From Hoplostethus atlanticus (taxonomy: Eukaryota; Chordata; Actinopteri; Trachichthyiformes; Trachichthyidae), in assembly GCA_034670405.1 (NCBI GenBank), contig JAXDDX010000167.1, forward strand, positions 191,001 to 255,000: a stretch of DNA of 64,000 nucleotides, in the 5' to 3' direction. The notes beneath the pieces are model-generated. The model saw only the letters and a list, made by a program, of their open reading frames with translations, was not told the DNA's origin and made no database searches. Positions 62,167 through 64,000 of the stretch are shown piece after piece. Position 1 is the stretch's first letter. The number at the start of each line of letters is the position of its first letter. A program made the translations under genes and the position numbers.

Positions 62167-62501
62167 AGAGTGCGTTTGCTTTGTGTATGTTGATGTTTGT
62201 GTATAATGGAGACACCTGTGATTGATGGAAAGGTTAATCATTCTAGGCAGATGGTGTGTGTGTGTGTGTGTGTGTGTACAATATGAGTGCCTGCTGCTGA
62301 TGCTGTAGTGAGTGGGTGCCCTGTATCAGGCACAGCAACCAGCAGCCTCATTATTTTCAGTGTATCACAATGAGAGAAAAAAAAACAGCCCAGAGGTTGT
62401 TTCAACTCCAGGCTCACAGAAAACCTCACAACCACACAGGCCACCAAACCAGCCACAGTACCAGCCTCCTCATAGCATGGGATGACTCCTACATAGAGAG
62501 G

Positions 62502-62510
<9 letters not shown>

Positions 62511-62543
<33 letters not shown>
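62511..62543. repeat. (GT)n microsatellite
   Basis: Pure GT run; a shorter one is at 62253-62277. Confidence 0.95.
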
Positions 62544-62546
<3 letters not shown>

Positions 62547-62739
62547 ACTTGGTAATGCGTAGGCACACATCCACACACACATCCACACACATACATACAC
62601 ACATGCAGTGGAATGGAAGATGTAGGTAAGAAGGGAGCAGGACACAGCTAGCAAAATGCGATAAATGTCATAAGTATTTCCATGTATTTCAAATATGTAC
62701 TTTTGTGTATTTTGGTATTTGTATTTTGCCGGTATCCTC

Positions 62740-63075
62740 CTGGAATCTGAGCCCTTGCAGAGCGGCATAGCTCAGCGACTGGTGAGACTGGACGGTGGTG
62801 ACAACAAGCAACTGATCACAGCACACTGGAGTGAAGTGATGTACGTCATCACAAGGTACTTCAAGGAGATGATCGAGGCCCAAGAATCACCAGAATGATG
62901 CCGTTTATACCACGATTACGTTCAAAACATCATCCAACACTTTCCTCCACTCAACCAGCGCTATCGTTTTGATTGACATCTCTCATCGAGCTGCATCGGA
63001 GCCTCATTTCCGAGCTAACGATTCCAGTTAAGTTACAACAAGCAACACTAATAAAATCAGTTTGACCACAATCGT
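62740..63075 (+). CDS. Unidentified candidate 3'-terminal exon (ORF to 62898, AATAAA at 63050)
   Basis: An open frame ends LDGGDNKQLITAHWSEVMYV...YFKEMIEAQESPE with TGA at 62896-62898. Composition looks protein-like (no repeats, mixed charged and aromatic residues). Possible acceptors are CTGAG ending 62750 and TTGCAG ending 62760, both with weak pyrimidine tracts. An AATAAA follows 152 bases after the stop. I do not recognise the protein family. It could be the last exon of a + strand gene whose other exons lie upstream, a retrogene fragment, or chance. Confidence 0.35.
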
Positions 63076-64000
63076 ATTTCATCGCCGCTTCCTTGTTTGT
63101 TGTTGTCACCTCTTCAATTACTGTGTAATCAGTCGCTGCCGTTGAGTACTTGGCCAACGGGCCAGATGGTGCCGAGTGTGTGATAGCAACCGTTATACAT
63201 GCAGCCGTACTGGTTCTATGTGAAGCGCAGGTTGTTCAGGACTGCAACCACACAGTCCTGAATAAGACTTGTTGACTTGTTAACTTGCTGGTCTGATGTT
63301 TTTCATCTTGTCTATCAGCCTCCACCTATAAGAGGTGTAGCTTACCCCGCCGAAAGATAGGTCTGACACTTGAACTGATGATTTTAGCTTTATTGAAAAA
63401 TTCCAAAATCAACGTAAGAGCTTGTGCCTCTTCGGTGGGTGCTAAAACCGTTACAACTCCTATACAACTTCCTATACCCGAGAGTTGTTTCAAAATAAAA
63501 GCCCTGCTCAAACAGAAAATAACTCTCTCTAGGGCAGAACATATTTGGGTTATTTACAAGAGTTGTTTTATCACGTGTATGCATTTCAGTATTTTGAAAA
63601 ACCAACATATTTGTGTTTTGATTAAACGCCACCAGTAGTCTGTGGTTTGTTTTTGTCCAATTGTGACATTGTAACATGAGACATTTCAATGTTTTTTGCC
63701 CATAAAAGAAGACACCATAAAAGAAGATACCAGTGTGTTTGACATTGTTGTAGTCCTTGTTAGAAGTCAAACATTTTGTCCTGTGTCGTACCACTGAAAC
63801 ACCCCGTTCCTATAGCTAATGGAAAAGTTCAAACACGTACAACTATTATTAATGCAACAATATTTATATCAATTATTAACATACTTTTGTCTCAATAGAA
63901 ATGATTGGCTTCAGTCATGGACCATCGCCAGTCTGTGGAAAAACATGGTTGGACGCGTTTACAAATCCACTCCTAAGATGTGAGCGTCTCACGTCGGAGT
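63076..64000. other. End of window, no gene seen
   Basis: Short ORFs only, no repeats of note. The AT content is higher than in the preceding region and microsatellites stop abruptly. Confidence 0.6.

Larger units (their letters stand above)
53855..62739. other. Upstream region of elfn1, microsatellite-rich
   Basis: No coding exon is supported. It contains a (GA)n of 59 bp, more than a dozen AC/GT tracts, a non-LTR retrotransposon relic (56430-56625), a G-run cluster (59156-59192) and short unique stretches (57860-58260, 61480-61800). Noncoding 5' exons and the promoter of elfn1 may be here, but I could not place them. Confidence 0.6.

Overview
This is a vertebrate nuclear window, almost certainly from a ray-finned (teleost) fish. 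Two conserved protein genes can be read exon by exon with GT-AG introns: mad1l1 (spindle-checkpoint protein MAD1) on the + strand and elfn1 (synaptic leucine-rich-repeat/fibronectin-III protein) on the - strand. The fish assignment rests on very dense (CA)n, (GT)n, (CT)n and (GA)n microsatellites, mostly compact introns, several tRNA-derived SINEs and dispersed repeats of kinds common in teleosts, hAT-like and Harbinger-like non-autonomous elements, and a decayed Tc1-like transposase. There are no operons, CRISPR arrays, prokaryotic signals or viral genes.

Layout. 1-183: 5' UTR or upstream intron of mad1l1. 184-38348: mad1l1 coding sequence in 17 exons (2,202 nt, 733 codons plus stop; human MAD1 has 718 residues). 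Exons 1-8 lie within 3 kb; the four largest introns (2976-6770, 7779-11676, 13596-22159 and 26014-38198) hold nearly all the transposon relics. 38349 to about 38710: 3' UTR with AATAAA. About 38.7-50.4 kb: intergenic DNA and probably the long elfn1 3' UTR; it contains a Tc1 relic and a hAT-like element. 50470-53854: elfn1 coding sequence on the - strand in four exons (2,733 nt, 910 codons plus stop). 53.9-64 kb: upstream DNA of elfn1, extremely rich in microsatellites, with one unidentified candidate 3'-terminal exon near 62.75-63.07 kb on the + strand.

How the parts relate. mad1l1 and elfn1 are convergent neighbours, the same arrangement as on human chromosome 7p22, so this is conserved microsynteny. 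The products are not known to act together: MAD1 recruits MAD2 to unattached kinetochores, whereas ELFN1 is a transmembrane postsynaptic organiser that binds group III metabotropic glutamate receptors and protein phosphatase 1. The most interesting signal is in mad1l1 introns: many 5' splice sites run directly into (AC)n, and some 3' splice sites are preceded by (GU)n instead of a pyrimidine tract. This fits the proposed fish mechanism in which AC/GU pairing helps define introns. I found no new multi-gene system. All gene calls are by reading and from memory of the human proteins; no alignment was run.
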